A stretch of 32,210 nt of DNA from Acidimicrobiales bacterium (GTDB taxonomy: Bacteria; Actinomycetota; Acidimicrobiia; Acidimicrobiales; RAAP-2), in NCBI GenBank assembly GCA_030039755.1, contig JASHUY010000086.1, positions 1 to 32,210 of the forward strand, written 5' to 3'. Below, one piece after another: positions 6,910 to 15,381 of the stretch; within the stretch, counting starts at the first letter, position 1; each line of letters begins with the position of its first letter. A program made the translations under genes and the position numbers. The notes below the pieces were generated by a model. It was not told where the DNA came from and did no database searches. It saw nothing but the letters and a program-made list of their open reading frames with translations.

Positions 6910-7989
6910 ATGCGGTTCGATCGGCTGATCACCGCGGTCGATGCCCACGCTGCCGGAGAGCACGGCCGGGTGATCACCGGCGGCGTCGGGGACGTCCCGG
7001 GGACCTCGATGTACGAGAAGATGGTGTATCTGCGCGAGCAGCGCGACGACTTGCGGTTGCTGATGCTGCGAGAACCGCGCGGCTATCCCGCCGCCAACTG
7101 CAACGTGATTCTGCCTCCCTGCCATCCTGAGGCCCATGCCGGCTTCGTCGTGATGGAGCAGGTCGAGTACCCGCTGATGTCCGGCTCGAACCTGATCTGC
7201 GTGGCAACCGTCCTCATCGAGACCGGCATGGTCGAGGCCCGGGAGCCGGTGACCGAGCTCCGTCTGGACACGCCGGCTGGGCTCGTCACCGTCCGGGCCG
7301 AGGTGCGCGACGGGCAGGTCGTCGCCGTGACCTTTCGCAACGTCCCCGCCTTCACCGTCTACCTCGACGCTCCCGTGGACGTGCCGGGCCTAGGTCCGGT
7401 GGTTGTCGACGTGGCATGGGGAGGCATGTTCTACGTCATCGCGGACGCGGACGAACTGGGCGTCGCGCTCCGGCCGGACAACGCCCGGCAGATCGCGCAG
7501 ACGGGCGAGATGATCAAGCTGGCGGCGCGCCAGCAGCTCGACGTCTCCCATCCTGAACGGCCGGACGTGCGGGGCATCACCATCGCCCAGCTCTCCGGTG
7601 CGCCTGCGTCAACAGGCACCGGTCGGAGGAACGCCGTCGTCGTCTCAATGGGAGAGGAAAGGGCGTCCTCCGCCCGTGCGGTGTTCGGGGTGCTGGATCG
7701 GTCTCCGTGCGGAACGGGGACGTGCGCCAAGATGGCGACTCTCCATGCGCGCGGTCAACTGGCCCTCAACGAGGAGTTCCGCCACGAGAGCGTGCTCGGG
7801 ACCGAGTTCGTCGGCAAGCTGGTCGAGGAGACCACCGTCGGGAGCTACCAAGCGGTGGTACCCACGATCACGGGGCGGGCGTGGATCACCGCACTGTCCC
7901 AGTACGTCGTCACCCCCGACGATCCCTTCCCCCGGGGGTACACGATGGGCGACCTGTGGCCACCGACGAGCGATCGACCCTGGACCTGA
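6910..7989 (+). CDS. Proline racemase superfamily enzyme with Ser/Cys active pair
   Basis: 359 residues from the ATG that begins MRFDRLITAVDAH. The frame is open further upstream but only through repeat sequence. The superfamily (proline racemase, 4-hydroxyproline 2-epimerase, trans-3-hydroxyproline dehydratase) uses two residues on opposite faces of the substrate. Here the first is Ser91 (LMSGSN, where Cys/Cys members have MCGHG) and the second is Cys267 in DRSPCGTGT. LREPRGYPAAN, LDTPAGLV and VDVAWGGMFYVI are also family-typical. Ser/Cys members are a recognised subgroup, but the reaction cannot be read from the pair alone. The divergent reductase-like gene and the convergent enolase-superfamily gene suggest a hydroxyproline or proline-derivative substrate. 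A second, Cys/Cys paralogue lies about 8 kb downstream. Confidence 0.88.
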   Translation: MRFDRLITAVDAHAAGEHGRVITGGVGDVPGTSMYEKMVYLREQRDDLRLLMLREPRGYPAANCNVILPPCHPEAHAGFVVMEQVEYPLMSGSNLICVATVLIETGMVEAREPVTELRLDTPAGLVTVRAEVRDGQVVAVTFRNVPAFTVYLDAPVDVPGLGPVVVDVAWGGMFYVIADADELGVALRPDNARQIAQTGEMIKLAARQQLDVSHPERPDVRGITIAQLSGAPASTGTGRRNAVVVSMGEERASSARAVFGVLDRSPCGTGTCAKMATLHARGQLALNEEFRHESVLGTEFVGKLVEETTVGSYQAVVPTITGRAWITALSQYVVTPDDPFPRGYTMGDLWPPTSDRPWT

Positions 7990-8016
7990 CCCGACCCTGC
8001 CCTGGATCTGACTACG

Positions 8017-9132
8017 TCAGGCCGTCTGCCACGTAGGTGGGCCGAGGACCGACCGGTCGACCGTCACGCCGAGCCCGCTTCCCTCTGGGACGCGACCGAC
8101 GCCATGCTCGGAACGGGGCTCGTACCCGGCCACGTGCTCGGCCGTCCAGTCGTTCATGAACGAGACGTTCAACAGGGCGTCTGCGGGAGTGCTGGCGGCG
8201 AGATGGCTGACTGCGGCGGTCACCAGGTCGCCACCCCAGGTGTCTTCGACCGTGACCTTGAGCCCCAGCCCGGCGGCGACGTCACGCATCGTGCGGGCCG
8301 GCCCCAGCCCCCCGACGCGGCTGATCTTGAGGTTGATGGCGTCCATGGCGCGCGCCTGGTGGCATCTGACGAGGGATTCGAGATCGGTGACGACTTCGTC
8401 GAGGACCATGGGGAGGCGGGCGAAGGGACGCACCGCGAGGCACTCCTCGACCGTCGGGCAGGGCTGCTCGAGCATCAGCCGCGGCGAGCGCTCGAGCGAC
8501 GCGGCTGCCGTCACGGCGTCGGCCTGCCGCCACCCACCGTTCGCATCGGCGATCACGAGGTCATCGTCTTCGGTCACCGCGAGCACGCCGCGGATGCGCT
8601 CGAGGTCCTCGGCGACCTTCCCGCCGACCTTGAGCTGGAAGCGATGGATCCCCCCGGCGCGCGCGGCGCGGACGTGTGCCGCCATCTCCTCGGCGCTGCC
8701 CATGGGAATGGCGACGTACAGAGGAAAGGAAGGCTGCCGGACACCACCGAGCAGCGCGGCGACCGGTTGGCCCACGATCTGGCCGAAGGCGTCCCAGCAG
8801 GCGGTGTCCAGGGCGCTCTTGGCGTAGGCATGACCGAGGAGGCCGCGCTCCATGGCCGCCGTGACCGCCGCCGGGTTGCTCACCTCGACGCCTACGAGGT
8901 GGGGTGCCAGCTCGACGATCGCCGCTCGGGCCCCTGCCGCGAAGCTCGGGAGGTAGGCAGGTCCGAGAGGGCACACCTCGCCGAAGCCCGAGACGCCCGA
9001 CGTGGTCACCACCTCGACGACCGTGCTCGAAAGCGTGGTGATCTCCCGGCCTCCGGACATCACGTAGCGGCCGTGGACGTACGACAGGTCGTAGCTGTAG
9101 ACGAGCACCCGAGAGATGGCCGCGCCGGTCAC
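8017..9132 (-). CDS. Enolase superfamily (MLE subgroup), cis-3-hydroxyproline dehydratase / hydroxyproline-betaine epimerase-like
   Basis: 371 residues from a GTG start, chosen because the next residues (AAISRVLVYSYDL) begin the capping domain and upstream sequence is repeats. Metal ligands are D196 (DANGGW), E222 (LEQPC) and D245 (LDEVV). Acid/base lysines are K168 (FQLKVGG) and K269 (NLKISRVGG). The first lysine of the classic KxK motif is Gln166. The FQLKVGG form is one I associate with cis-3-hydroxy-L-proline dehydratases and 4-hydroxyproline-betaine 2-epimerases. That link is from family memory, and other racemase or dehydratase activities are possible. Only 27 bases separate its stop from the convergent proline racemase-family stop. 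A small hairpin CTGAC-TAC-GTCAG (8008-8020) sits at the junction. It is last on the strand of the livJHMGF genes. Confidence 0.85.
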   Translation of the reverse strand: MTGAAISRVLVYSYDLSYVHGRYVMSGGREITTLSSTVVEVVTTSGVSGFGEVCPLGPAYLPSFAAGARAAIVELAPHLVGVEVSNPAAVTAAMERGLLGHAYAKSALDTACWDAFGQIVGQPVAALLGGVRQPSFPLYVAIPMGSAEEMAAHVRAARAGGIHRFQLKVGGKVAEDLERIRGVLAVTEDDDLVIADANGGWRQADAVTAAASLERSPRLMLEQPCPTVEECLAVRPFARLPMVLDEVVTDLESLVRCHQARAMDAINLKISRVGGLGPARTMRDVAAGLGLKVTVEDTWGGDLVTAAVSHLAASTPADALLNVSFMNDWTAEHVAGYEPRSEHGVGRVPEGSGLGVTVDRSVLGPPTWQTA

Positions 9133-9171
9133 GAGCGCATGCTGCCATAGCGCCCAAGCACCTCGCCGTGG

Positions 9172-9231
9172 CGGTTCGCCGGCTCGCGGGCCGCCGGCAC
9201 GCGGAACGCCGGTTCGCGGGCCGCCGGAAGG
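9172..9231. repeat. 4 x 15-bp tandem repeat between livF and the enolase-superfamily gene
   Basis: Four contiguous 15-base units: CGGTTCGCCGGCTCG, CGGGCCGCCGGCACG, CGGAACGCCGGTTCG and CGGGCCGCCGGAAGG, with a CGGNNCGCCGGNNSG consensus. They fill much of the 133-base spacer. Each unit contains CGCCGG, so the transcript may be structured. Confidence 0.85.
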
Positions 9232-9265
9232 AGGAGAAGCAGAAGGAGAAGGAGCTGCCCGCGGA

Positions 9266-10024
9266 TCATGGATCGGCAGTCTCAGACGCGAGACGATCAC
9301 CGTCGCCGCGGTCGGTGCCCAGGTACGCCGCAACCACGCGGGGATCGTCCTCGAGGTCGGCGCTCGCTCCCGACAGCACGACGCGTCCTTGCTGGAGCAC
9401 GTACGCACGCCGGGATATCTCGAAGGCCAGCGTGACGTTCTGCTCGACGAGGAGCACGGCGGTACCTTGGCGAGCGATCCCCTCGAGCAGTTCGTAGACG
9501 TACTCGACCATCTGCGGCGCGAGACCGAGTGACGGCTCGTCGACCATCAAGAGCCGGGGACCGGCCATCATGGCCCTGCCGATCGCGAGGATCTGCTGCT
9601 CTCCGCCGGAGAGCATGCCGGCGAGCTTGCCGACGTGGGGTTGGAGCAGGGGGAAGCGCTCGAGCACCTCCTCGACGCGGCTCCGCCGCTTCGCGCGTGG
9701 GTCTCCGAACCCGAAACCGGCGAGCTCCAGGTTCTCCTCGACCGTGAGAGCCGGAAAGATCCGCCGACCTTCCGGGACCTGGACGAGCCCGAGCCGGACC
9801 CGGTCGTGCGCACGTATCGATCGAAGGTCCCGCCCGTCGTAGGAGATCGTCCCCGACAGCGGGCGGACGAGTCCCGAGAGCGCCTTCAACACCGTGCTCT
9901 TGCCGGCGCCGTTGGCGCCGAGCAGGGCGACCACCTCACCCTCTTCGACCTCCAGGGAGACGCCGGCGATGCCGCGCACGGGTCCGTAGTAGACGGTGAG
10001 CTCGTTGAGCTGGAGCAAGGTCAC
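9266..10024 (-). CDS. livF: LivF-type ATPase of a branched-chain/hydrophobic amino acid ABC importer
   Basis: 252 residues from a GTG start that overlaps the livG stop by four bases. ABC motifs are Walker A GANGAGKST, LivF-type VPEGRRIFPALTVEENLE, signature LSGGEQQ, Walker B LLMVDEPSLGL, and a switch histidine replaced by Q in LLVEQNV, as in LivF proteins. It energises uptake through LivHM. The C-terminal extension TDRGDGDRLASETADP is short and unremarkable. The substrate cannot be told from the ATPase. The neighbouring catabolic genes suggest an amino acid such as hydroxyproline, proline or a betaine. Confidence 0.9.
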   Translation of the reverse strand: MTLLQLNELTVYYGPVRGIAGVSLEVEEGEVVALLGANGAGKSTVLKALSGLVRPLSGTISYDGRDLRSIRAHDRVRLGLVQVPEGRRIFPALTVEENLELAGFGFGDPRAKRRSRVEEVLERFPLLQPHVGKLAGMLSGGEQQILAIGRAMMAGPRLLMVDEPSLGLAPQMVEYVYELLEGIARQGTAVLLVEQNVTLAFEISRRAYVLQQGRVVLSGASADLEDDPRVVAAYLGTDRGDGDRLASETADP

Positions 10025-10785
10025 TTCCGGCGCTTTCCGAGGTAGGCGGCGAGCACGCGCGGGTCGTTGCGGACCTGCTGCGGGCCGCCTTCCGCGATGA
10101 GCTGGCCGTGGTCGAGAACGGCGACAGTGGTGGCGAGCTGCATCACGAGCTCGACGTCGTGCTCGATCATCATCACGGTGACGCCCCCCTGGCACGTCTT
10201 TCGGATCACCTCGGCGAGCTCGTCCCGCTCCACCGAGCTGACCCCTGCGGCCGGCTCGTCGAGGAGGAGGATCCGGGGCTCGGCGATGAGCGCACGGGCG
10301 ACCTCGAGTCGCTTGCGCATCCCGTAGGGGAGCGCGCCTGCGAGCGAGGCAGCCTGGTGGGCGAGCCCGACGTAGTCGAGCCAGCGCTCGGCCTCCTCGG
10401 CGAGCGCGCGCTCGCGGCGACGAAGCCCGGGCGTGCCGAGAAGCGTCCCGACGAAGCTCGTGCCGGCGCGGAGGTGCGCACCGACGAGGACGTTCTCACG
10501 GGCGGAGAGCTTCGGGAAGACGCGCACGTTCTGGAACGTCCTGCGTATCCCGAGCGCCGCGACTTGGGAGGCACCGAGCCCGGTGATGTCCAGGTCGTCG
10601 AGACGGACGGACCCCGAGCTCGGTCGGTAGTAACCGGTGAGGCAGTTGAAGAACGACGTCTTTCCGGCGCCGTTCGGACCGATGACCGCATAGAGCGCGC
10701 CGTCGGGAATCCCGAGCGAGACCTCCGAGAGCGCGTCGAGCCCGCCGAAGCGCAGCGAGAGGGAGTCCACGGAGAGCGGCGACAT
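10021..10785 (-). CDS. livG: LivG-type ATPase of the same ABC importer
   Basis: 254 residues from the ATG of a TGATG junction with livM (one-base overlap). Motifs are GPNGAGKTSFFNCLTG (Walker A), IRRTFQNVRVFPKLSARENV (typical LivG Q-loop region), YGMRKRLEVARAL in place of a canonical LSGGQ (usual in LivG), LLLDEPAAG (Walker B) and MIEHDVELVM (switch His). It forms the second nucleotide-binding subunit beside LivF. Confidence 0.92.
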   Translation of the reverse strand: MSPLSVDSLSLRFGGLDALSEVSLGIPDGALYAVIGPNGAGKTSFFNCLTGYYRPSSGSVRLDDLDITGLGASQVAALGIRRTFQNVRVFPKLSARENVLVGAHLRAGTSFVGTLLGTPGLRRRERALAEEAERWLDYVGLAHQAASLAGALPYGMRKRLEVARALIAEPRILLLDEPAAGVSSVERDELAEVIRKTCQGGVTVMMIEHDVELVMQLATTVAVLDHGQLIAEGGPQQVRNDPRVLAAYLGKRRK

Positions 10786-11888
10786 CAGGCGTCCCGGTGT
10801 TGCTGCGGTTTCCGGGCGACTCGACGCGCAACTTTCCGAAGCGTTCCGCCCAGGCGTTGGATGCCGAGCCCGGTCTCGGGCCAGATGCCTTGCGGTCGCA
10901 GGATCATGATGAGCACGAGCGCGACGCCGAAGACGAGAAGGCGCGCATCGGAGAACTGGCGGAACAACTCGGGAAAGGCGATCACGACGCCGGCGCCGAG
11001 GAGGGCGCCCCAGATGCTGCCGATGCCGCCGATGGCGACCGCCATCACGACCAGCAGCGACTCGCTGAAACCGAAGCTCGGCGGCGCGATCGCGATGAAC
11101 GCCGAGCCGTAGAGGGAGCCGGTGATCGACCCGAAGACGCTGCCGGCCATGTACGCGTAGAGCTTGTACCGGCGTACCTTGATGCCCATGGCCTGCGCGG
11201 TGTCCTCGTCCTCGCGGATGGCGAGCCACGCGCGACCGAGCCGCGAGTGGCGCACCCGAGAGCTGATCGCCAGGAAGATCACGACGAGGATGAGGAACAC
11301 CTCGTAGTAGCCCGTCGTGCTCGTGACGACGAGGCTCCCGATGCGAAGAGGAGGGATGCCGCTGATCCCCTCGGGCCCTCCCGTCTGGCTCAAGTTGTTC
11401 ACGATGTTCTGGATGATCTCGCCGAAGCCGAGGGTGATGACGGCGAGGTAGTCGCTCCTGAGCCGGAGCGTCGGCACGCCGACGAAGATCGCGCCGACCA
11501 GCGAGACGCCGACCGCCGGGGCGATCGTCGCGAGGATCGGCCAGTGGAGGTCGACAGACAACAGCCCGGTGGTGTAGGCGCCGATCGCGAAGAACGCGGC
11601 GAAGCCGAGATCGAGCATCCCCGCGTACCCGACCACGAAGTTCAGCCCGAGCGCGAGGCACATCATGATCTCGACCTGCATGGCGACGCTCGTCACGTAG
11701 TTTGTCTGCACCAGGTGCGGAAACACGGCCGCCACCGCGACGAGGACGACGAGGGTGGGCCCGACCAGCCTCAAGCGCCCCAGCACGTCGAGCGCCCTTC
11801 GGCGAGAGACCGCGCGGAAGACGCCCTCTTCGGTCGCGCCCAGGTCGACGGCGACGGCGTCTTCCAGGTCGCTGTCGGAGACGGACAC
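10785..11888 (-). CDS. livM: LivM-type permease of the ABC importer
   Basis: 367 residues from a GTG start one base after the livH stop. After a hydrophilic N-terminal 40 residues come eight to ten membrane segments, with the family stretches LNFVVGYAGMLDLGFAAFFAIGAYT, TLRLRSDYLAVITLGFGEI and IREDEDTAQAMGI (the coupling helix EAA-like region). It ends with LRPQGIWPE and a basic tail. It pairs with LivH in the membrane. Confidence 0.92.
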   Translation of the reverse strand: MSVSDSDLEDAVAVDLGATEEGVFRAVSRRRALDVLGRLRLVGPTLVVLVAVAAVFPHLVQTNYVTSVAMQVEIMMCLALGLNFVVGYAGMLDLGFAAFFAIGAYTTGLLSVDLHWPILATIAPAVGVSLVGAIFVGVPTLRLRSDYLAVITLGFGEIIQNIVNNLSQTGGPEGISGIPPLRIGSLVVTSTTGYYEVFLILVVIFLAISSRVRHSRLGRAWLAIREDEDTAQAMGIKVRRYKLYAYMAGSVFGSITGSLYGSAFIAIAPPSFGFSESLLVVMAVAIGGIGSIWGALLGAGVVIAFPELFRQFSDARLLVFGVALVLIMILRPQGIWPETGLGIQRLGGTLRKVARRVARKPQQHRDA

Positions 11889-11889
11889 C

Positions 11890-12801
11890 CTAGACCCGCT
11901 GTCCGACGCGCTCTCCGAGCAGGCCTCTCGGCCGCAGCCACAAGGTCAGCACCAGCGCCCCGAAGGCGAACAGCAGCGCCCACTGCGCGCCGAATATGCC
12001 GGTGCCGACCGACTCGAGGACGCCGAGCAGGAGGCCGCCGAGCGCCGCGCCGGCGACATTGCCGATCCCCCCGAGGACGGCGGCCGTGAACGCCTGCAGG
12101 CCGATCGAGAAGCCCATGAGGTAGTTGATCTCGCCGTAGTAGAGGCTCATCATGATCGCCGCTGCGCCGGCGAGCCCACCTCCGATGAAGAAGACGATCG
12201 AGATGATCCGGTCGGTCTTGATCCCCATCAGCATCGCGGCTGTCCGGTCCTGGGCGACGGCGCGCATCGCCGTGCCGACCATCGTGTGGTTGACGATCCA
12301 GTACGCGCCGCCCATGAGCACGACGGCGATCCCGATGATCCCGACCTGCGTCCAGGTGTAATGGACCGTGGCCACGGTGAACCCCGCGCTCGGCGGCGTC
12401 ACCGGGAAGGGAAGGTAATTCGAGCCCCAGGAGGGGATGTTCAGGACGCCGTTCTCGAGGATCTGGGACACACCGAGCGCGGCGATCATCAAGCTGAGGG
12501 TCGCCGCACGGCGCATGGGGCTGTAGACCAGCTTTGCGACGGCGACCGCGAGCACGCCGCCGGCGAGCATCGTCACGACGCCCACCCACACCACGTTTCC
12601 CCAGTCCACCTTGGTGCCCACGGTCACCGCGCCGAGGATCGTGTAGCTGATGAACGCCGCGACCATGTAGAAGTCGCCGTGCGCGAAGTTGATCAGCCGG
12701 AGGATCCCGTAGACCATGCTGTAGCCGACGGCGATCAGCGCGAAGGATGCGCCGAGGAACAACCCTGCGACGATGTCGGATACGACAAGCTCCAGTGACA
12801 C
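11890..12801 (-). CDS. livH: LivH-type permease of the ABC importer
   Basis: 303 residues from a GTG start. It shows the LivH hallmarks GASFALIAVGYSMVYGILRL, INFAHGDFYMVAAF, AVAQDRTAAMLMGI (cytoplasmic coupling loop), FTAAVLGGIGNVAGA and a terminal WLRPRGLLGE. It is mostly hydrophobic, with about eight membrane spans. It follows the binding-protein gene after 71 bases in which I see no feature. Confidence 0.92.
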   Translation of the reverse strand: MSLELVVSDIVAGLFLGASFALIAVGYSMVYGILRLINFAHGDFYMVAAFISYTILGAVTVGTKVDWGNVVWVGVVTMLAGGVLAVAVAKLVYSPMRRAATLSLMIAALGVSQILENGVLNIPSWGSNYLPFPVTPPSAGFTVATVHYTWTQVGIIGIAVVLMGGAYWIVNHTMVGTAMRAVAQDRTAAMLMGIKTDRIISIVFFIGGGLAGAAAIMMSLYYGEINYLMGFSIGLQAFTAAVLGGIGNVAGAALGGLLLGVLESVGTGIFGAQWALLFAFGALVLTLWLRPRGLLGERVGQRV

Positions 12802-12872
12802 CGCCGCTCGATCCCGATGGCTAGACGGCTACAGCGAGGCCTGCCACCCGCAGGCCCGGCACACCCCGCACA

Positions 12873-14057
12873 CTAGGACGTGGGCGGCTGGTGTGGCGCC
12901 AACTCGTACTTGCCCTTGACCACTTCCAAGACGATGAAGTGCGCGCCGACACGGGCGCCGTTGGCGGCAAAGGACACTGTGCCCGTCAGCCCCTTGAACT
13001 TCAGCCGGTGCAGCGCGGCGATCACCTTGGACGGCGTCAGGCTGCCTGCCGACTTGGCCGCATCGACGAGCGCATAGATGCCGTCGTAGCCGTACGCGGA
13101 GTACGGGCCCGGTGTCGCGTGGAACTTCGACTTGTACGAGGAGTCGAAGGTTTGCGCGGCGGAGCCGGTGAGGAAGGAAGAGAGCACGGCGATCGTGGAG
13201 TAGGTGCCTGTCGCGTCCGCGCCCGCGTCCTTGATGTAGGTGGGTGTGACCGACCCGTCGGCGGTCACGAAGGGGATCTTCAGCCCCGCCGTTCGCAGCT
13301 GGCGGACGAACTCGGCAGCCTGGGCGAAGTAGCCCGTCCAGTAGACGGCGTCCGCCCCGTCGGAGCGGAGAGTGTCGATCACCGACGAGAAGTCCTGGTC
13401 TGTCGACGGGATCGCCTCGATCGCGAAGGTCTTGGTCGAGGTTCCCGCGAGGTCCTTCTTCGTGAGGTTCGCCACGTTGACGGCATAGGTCGACTCGTCG
13501 TCCGCGATGAAGACGTTCTTCAGCTTCAGGATCTGCGTGAAGAAGGCCGACGCCTCGTGCGCCTGCAGGCCGCCTGTCGGGTCGAGCAAGAAGACGTTCT
13601 TGTAGCCGTGGGTCACGAGTGTCGTGGCGTTGGCCGCGACCTGGATGTTCGGTATGCCGGCACGTGTGTAGATCGGCTCGGCGGGCTCCGCGGCGCTCGA
13701 GCAATACCCCCCGACCATCGCCTGGACGCCGAGCGAGACGAGCTTGTTGGCCGCGTTGACCGATGTCTGCGGCTCGCACGCGTCGTCTTCCTCCTTCAGC
13801 ACGATCTTGTGACCGAGCACGCCGCCCGCAGCGTTGATCTTGTCGACGGCGAGCACTTCGCCGTCGTAGATCTCGGTCCCGGACGGTGCCTCGGCGCCCG
13901 TGATCGGTTCGGAGACCCCGACGAGGTAGGTCCCTGAACTGGCCGCCGACGAGGCTGCGGCCGACGCGACGGTCGTCGCCGAGCAACAACCGACGACGAG
14001 CGCAGCGCTCAGCGCGCCGACCACCGCCAGGGATCTATGCACCATTGAACCAGACAT
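12873..14057 (-). CDS. livJ: LivJ/LivK-type substrate-binding lipoprotein of the ABC importer
   Basis: 394 residues from an ATG with a strong purine-rich site (GGGAGGG) about nine bases upstream. The frame is open further upstream but crosses the promoter region. The signal peptide has a hydrophobic core and a lipobox VVGC (cysteine 24, followed by a second cysteine), so it should be a lipid-anchored periplasmic-type binding protein. The mature part is type I periplasmic binding (Peripla_BP_6): YLVGVSEPITGAEAPSG, VDKINAAGGVLGHKI, VGGYCSSAAEPAEPIY and AYGYDGIYALVDA. The ligand is unknown; the catabolic genes on both sides point to a proline derivative. It is first in the livJHMGF operon and divergent from the DapA-like gene. 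Confidence 0.9.
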   Translation of the reverse strand: MSGSMVHRSLAVVGALSAALVVGCCSATTVASAAASSAASSGTYLVGVSEPITGAEAPSGTEIYDGEVLAVDKINAAGGVLGHKIVLKEEDDACEPQTSVNAANKLVSLGVQAMVGGYCSSAAEPAEPIYTRAGIPNIQVAANATTLVTHGYKNVFLLDPTGGLQAHEASAFFTQILKLKNVFIADDESTYAVNVANLTKKDLAGTSTKTFAIEAIPSTDQDFSSVIDTLRSDGADAVYWTGYFAQAAEFVRQLRTAGLKIPFVTADGSVTPTYIKDAGADATGTYSTIAVLSSFLTGSAAQTFDSSYKSKFHATPGPYSAYGYDGIYALVDAAKSAGSLTPSKVIAALHRLKFKGLTGTVSFAANGARVGAHFIVLEVVKGKYELAPHQPPTS

Positions 14058-14490
14058 CCCCCCGCGCCCTCCCTTTCTCGCGTGACAGTTTCGCGACGCA
14101 CCACTTGTAACACACGACGTTGCCGTATTCCATGGCCCGTCGTCGCAGATGTCCGGTCGAGCCCTCGACAAACGCGCGAAGAACGGGCCAACCAAGCGGT
14201 CCGATCGTTCAGTTCCGGTGATCTGGCTCCCCCGCCGCTCACGAGGAGGGCTGTGGCGATCGAGTGTCCGGGCCAGGTCGCGGAGCCCGACGGTGGGCGC
14301 TTCTCCCACCACCGCAGAGAACATGTCCGGGGGGGACTTGGACAAGCGTCGCAAGCACAACAAGGTTGTCTTTATCGTTGTCCATAGTGTCTCGACGAGG
14401 TCGGACGTAGTCTGCCAATGTTCGGGCAGTGTCGAGGCAGTGCCCGGGCGATCGAGGCGCCGCGGGTTGTCGCTGACGGGAGGGGAGACC
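14058..14490. promoter_or_regulatory. Divergent promoter region between livJ and the hydroxyproline operon
   Basis: 433 bases without a gene, and the natural control point for both operons. It contains an inverted repeat ACAAC-AAG-GTTGT (14357-14369) and an outer GGACAA/TTGTCC pair. It also has ACGACG...CGTCGT flanking a TTCCATGGCCC stretch near 14114-14143. A GGGAGGGGAG ribosome binding site lies at 14478-14487. I cannot assign clear -10/-35 elements. Confidence 0.55.
14357..14369. promoter_or_regulatory. Palindrome ACAACAAGGTTGT, candidate operator
   Basis: A perfect inverted repeat with 5-base arms and a 3-base centre, about 120 bases before the DapA-like ATG. It lies inside a wider GGACAA...TTGTCC inverted pair. 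A local regulator such as the PucR-like protein encoded downstream could bind here, by inference only. Confidence 0.4.
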
Positions 14491-15381
14491 ATGAACAACG
14501 CTGAGCCGAGGTTCGACGGCGTGTACGTGGCGACGGCCACGCCGTTCCGGCCGGACGGGACGCTCGACTACGACGCGCTGGGTCGCAACTGCGAGCAGTT
14601 GGTCGAGCGCGGCGTGCACGGCGTCGTGCCCTGCGGATCACTCGGCGAGTACGAGGCGCTCACCGACGACGAGCGTGCCGGGGTCTTGAAGGCGACCATC
14701 GACGCGGTGGCCGGACGCGTCGAGGTCGTCCCGGGCGTCTCGGGCAAGTCCGCCGCCGAGGCCCGTCGTTGGGCCGACGCGGCAGCCCAACTCGGGTGCC
14801 GCGCGGTCATGTCGCTCCCGCCGACCTCCCATGCCCCGACGCCCGACGAGGTCGTCGCCCACTTCGTCGAGGTGGCACGTCCGGGGCTCGAGATCATCGC
14901 CTACAACAACCCCTTCTCGACCCGTGTGGACCTCACCCCGGGCCTGCTCGCACGGCTCGCGGAGATCGACGCCGTCGTGGCGGTGAAGGAGTTCTCCCAG
15001 GACGTGCGCCGGGTGGCGGCAGTCCGGCAGGCGGCTCCCCGCCTCCAGGTGATCTGCGGGTGCGACGACACCTACGTCGAGGCGGCGCTCATGGGCGCCA
15101 CGGGCTGGATCGCCGGCTTCGCCAACGCCCTGCCCGCGCAGTCCGTCGAGCTCTACGAGCTCTGCCGGACGGGGCGCTGGGACGAGGCGGTCGCCGCCTA
15201 CCTCCGGATGCTCCCGCTCCTGCGTTGGGACGCAGACCCCCGGTTCGTCCAGGCGATCAAGCTTGCGATGGACGAGACCGGTTTCGTCGGCGGTGACGTA
15301 CGCCTGCCTCGTCTGGCGCTGGCTCCCCGGGACGCCGACCAGGTGCGCCGCGAGCTCCGCGAGTTCCTCGAAGGCGCCTGA
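14491..15381 (+). CDS. DapA/DHDPS-family lyase, candidate 1-pyrroline-4-hydroxy-2-carboxylate deaminase
   Basis: 296 residues from an ATG with a good GGGAGGGGAG site. The fold family (dihydrodipicolinate synthase/N-acetylneuraminate lyase) forms a Schiff base with a lysine. Here it is K166 (VAVKEFSQD), with Tyr138 (IIAYNNPF) and the substrate loop PCGSLGEYEAL in place of the usual GTTGE. The length is normal. The next genes are a 4-hydroxyproline epimerase and a D-amino-acid dehydrogenase. This points to the third step of hydroxyproline breakdown: deamination and dehydration of pyrroline-4-hydroxy-2-carboxylate to alpha-ketoglutarate semialdehyde (the LhpC role). The stop and the next ATG share one base (TGATG). 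Other keto-acid lyase activities in this family cannot be excluded by sequence. Confidence 0.82.
   Translation: MNNAEPRFDGVYVATATPFRPDGTLDYDALGRNCEQLVERGVHGVVPCGSLGEYEALTDDERAGVLKATIDAVAGRVEVVPGVSGKSAAEARRWADAAAQLGCRAVMSLPPTSHAPTPDEVVAHFVEVARPGLEIIAYNNPFSTRVDLTPGLLARLAEIDAVVAVKEFSQDVRRVAAVRQAAPRLQVICGCDDTYVEAALMGATGWIAGFANALPAQSVELYELCRTGRWDEAVAAYLRMLPLLRWDADPRFVQAIKLAMDETGFVGGDVRLPRLALAPRDADQVRRELREFLEGA

Noticed and set aside
8008-8020. Bidirectional terminator between the proline racemase-family and enolase-superfamily genes
   Set aside because: The CTGAC-TAC-GTCAG stem is only five base pairs with no T-tract on either side; noted in the gene entry but too weak to call.
10797-12798. Plus-strand open frames of 334-430 codons opposite livM and livH
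   Set aside because: Charged low-complexity shadows of hydrophobic permease genes on the minus strand; no family resemblance.
14058-14540. Longer N-terminus for the LivJ-type protein
   Set aside because: It would place the signal peptide internally and cross the divergent promoter; ATG 14057 has a strong ribosome binding site and starts a proper lipoprotein signal.
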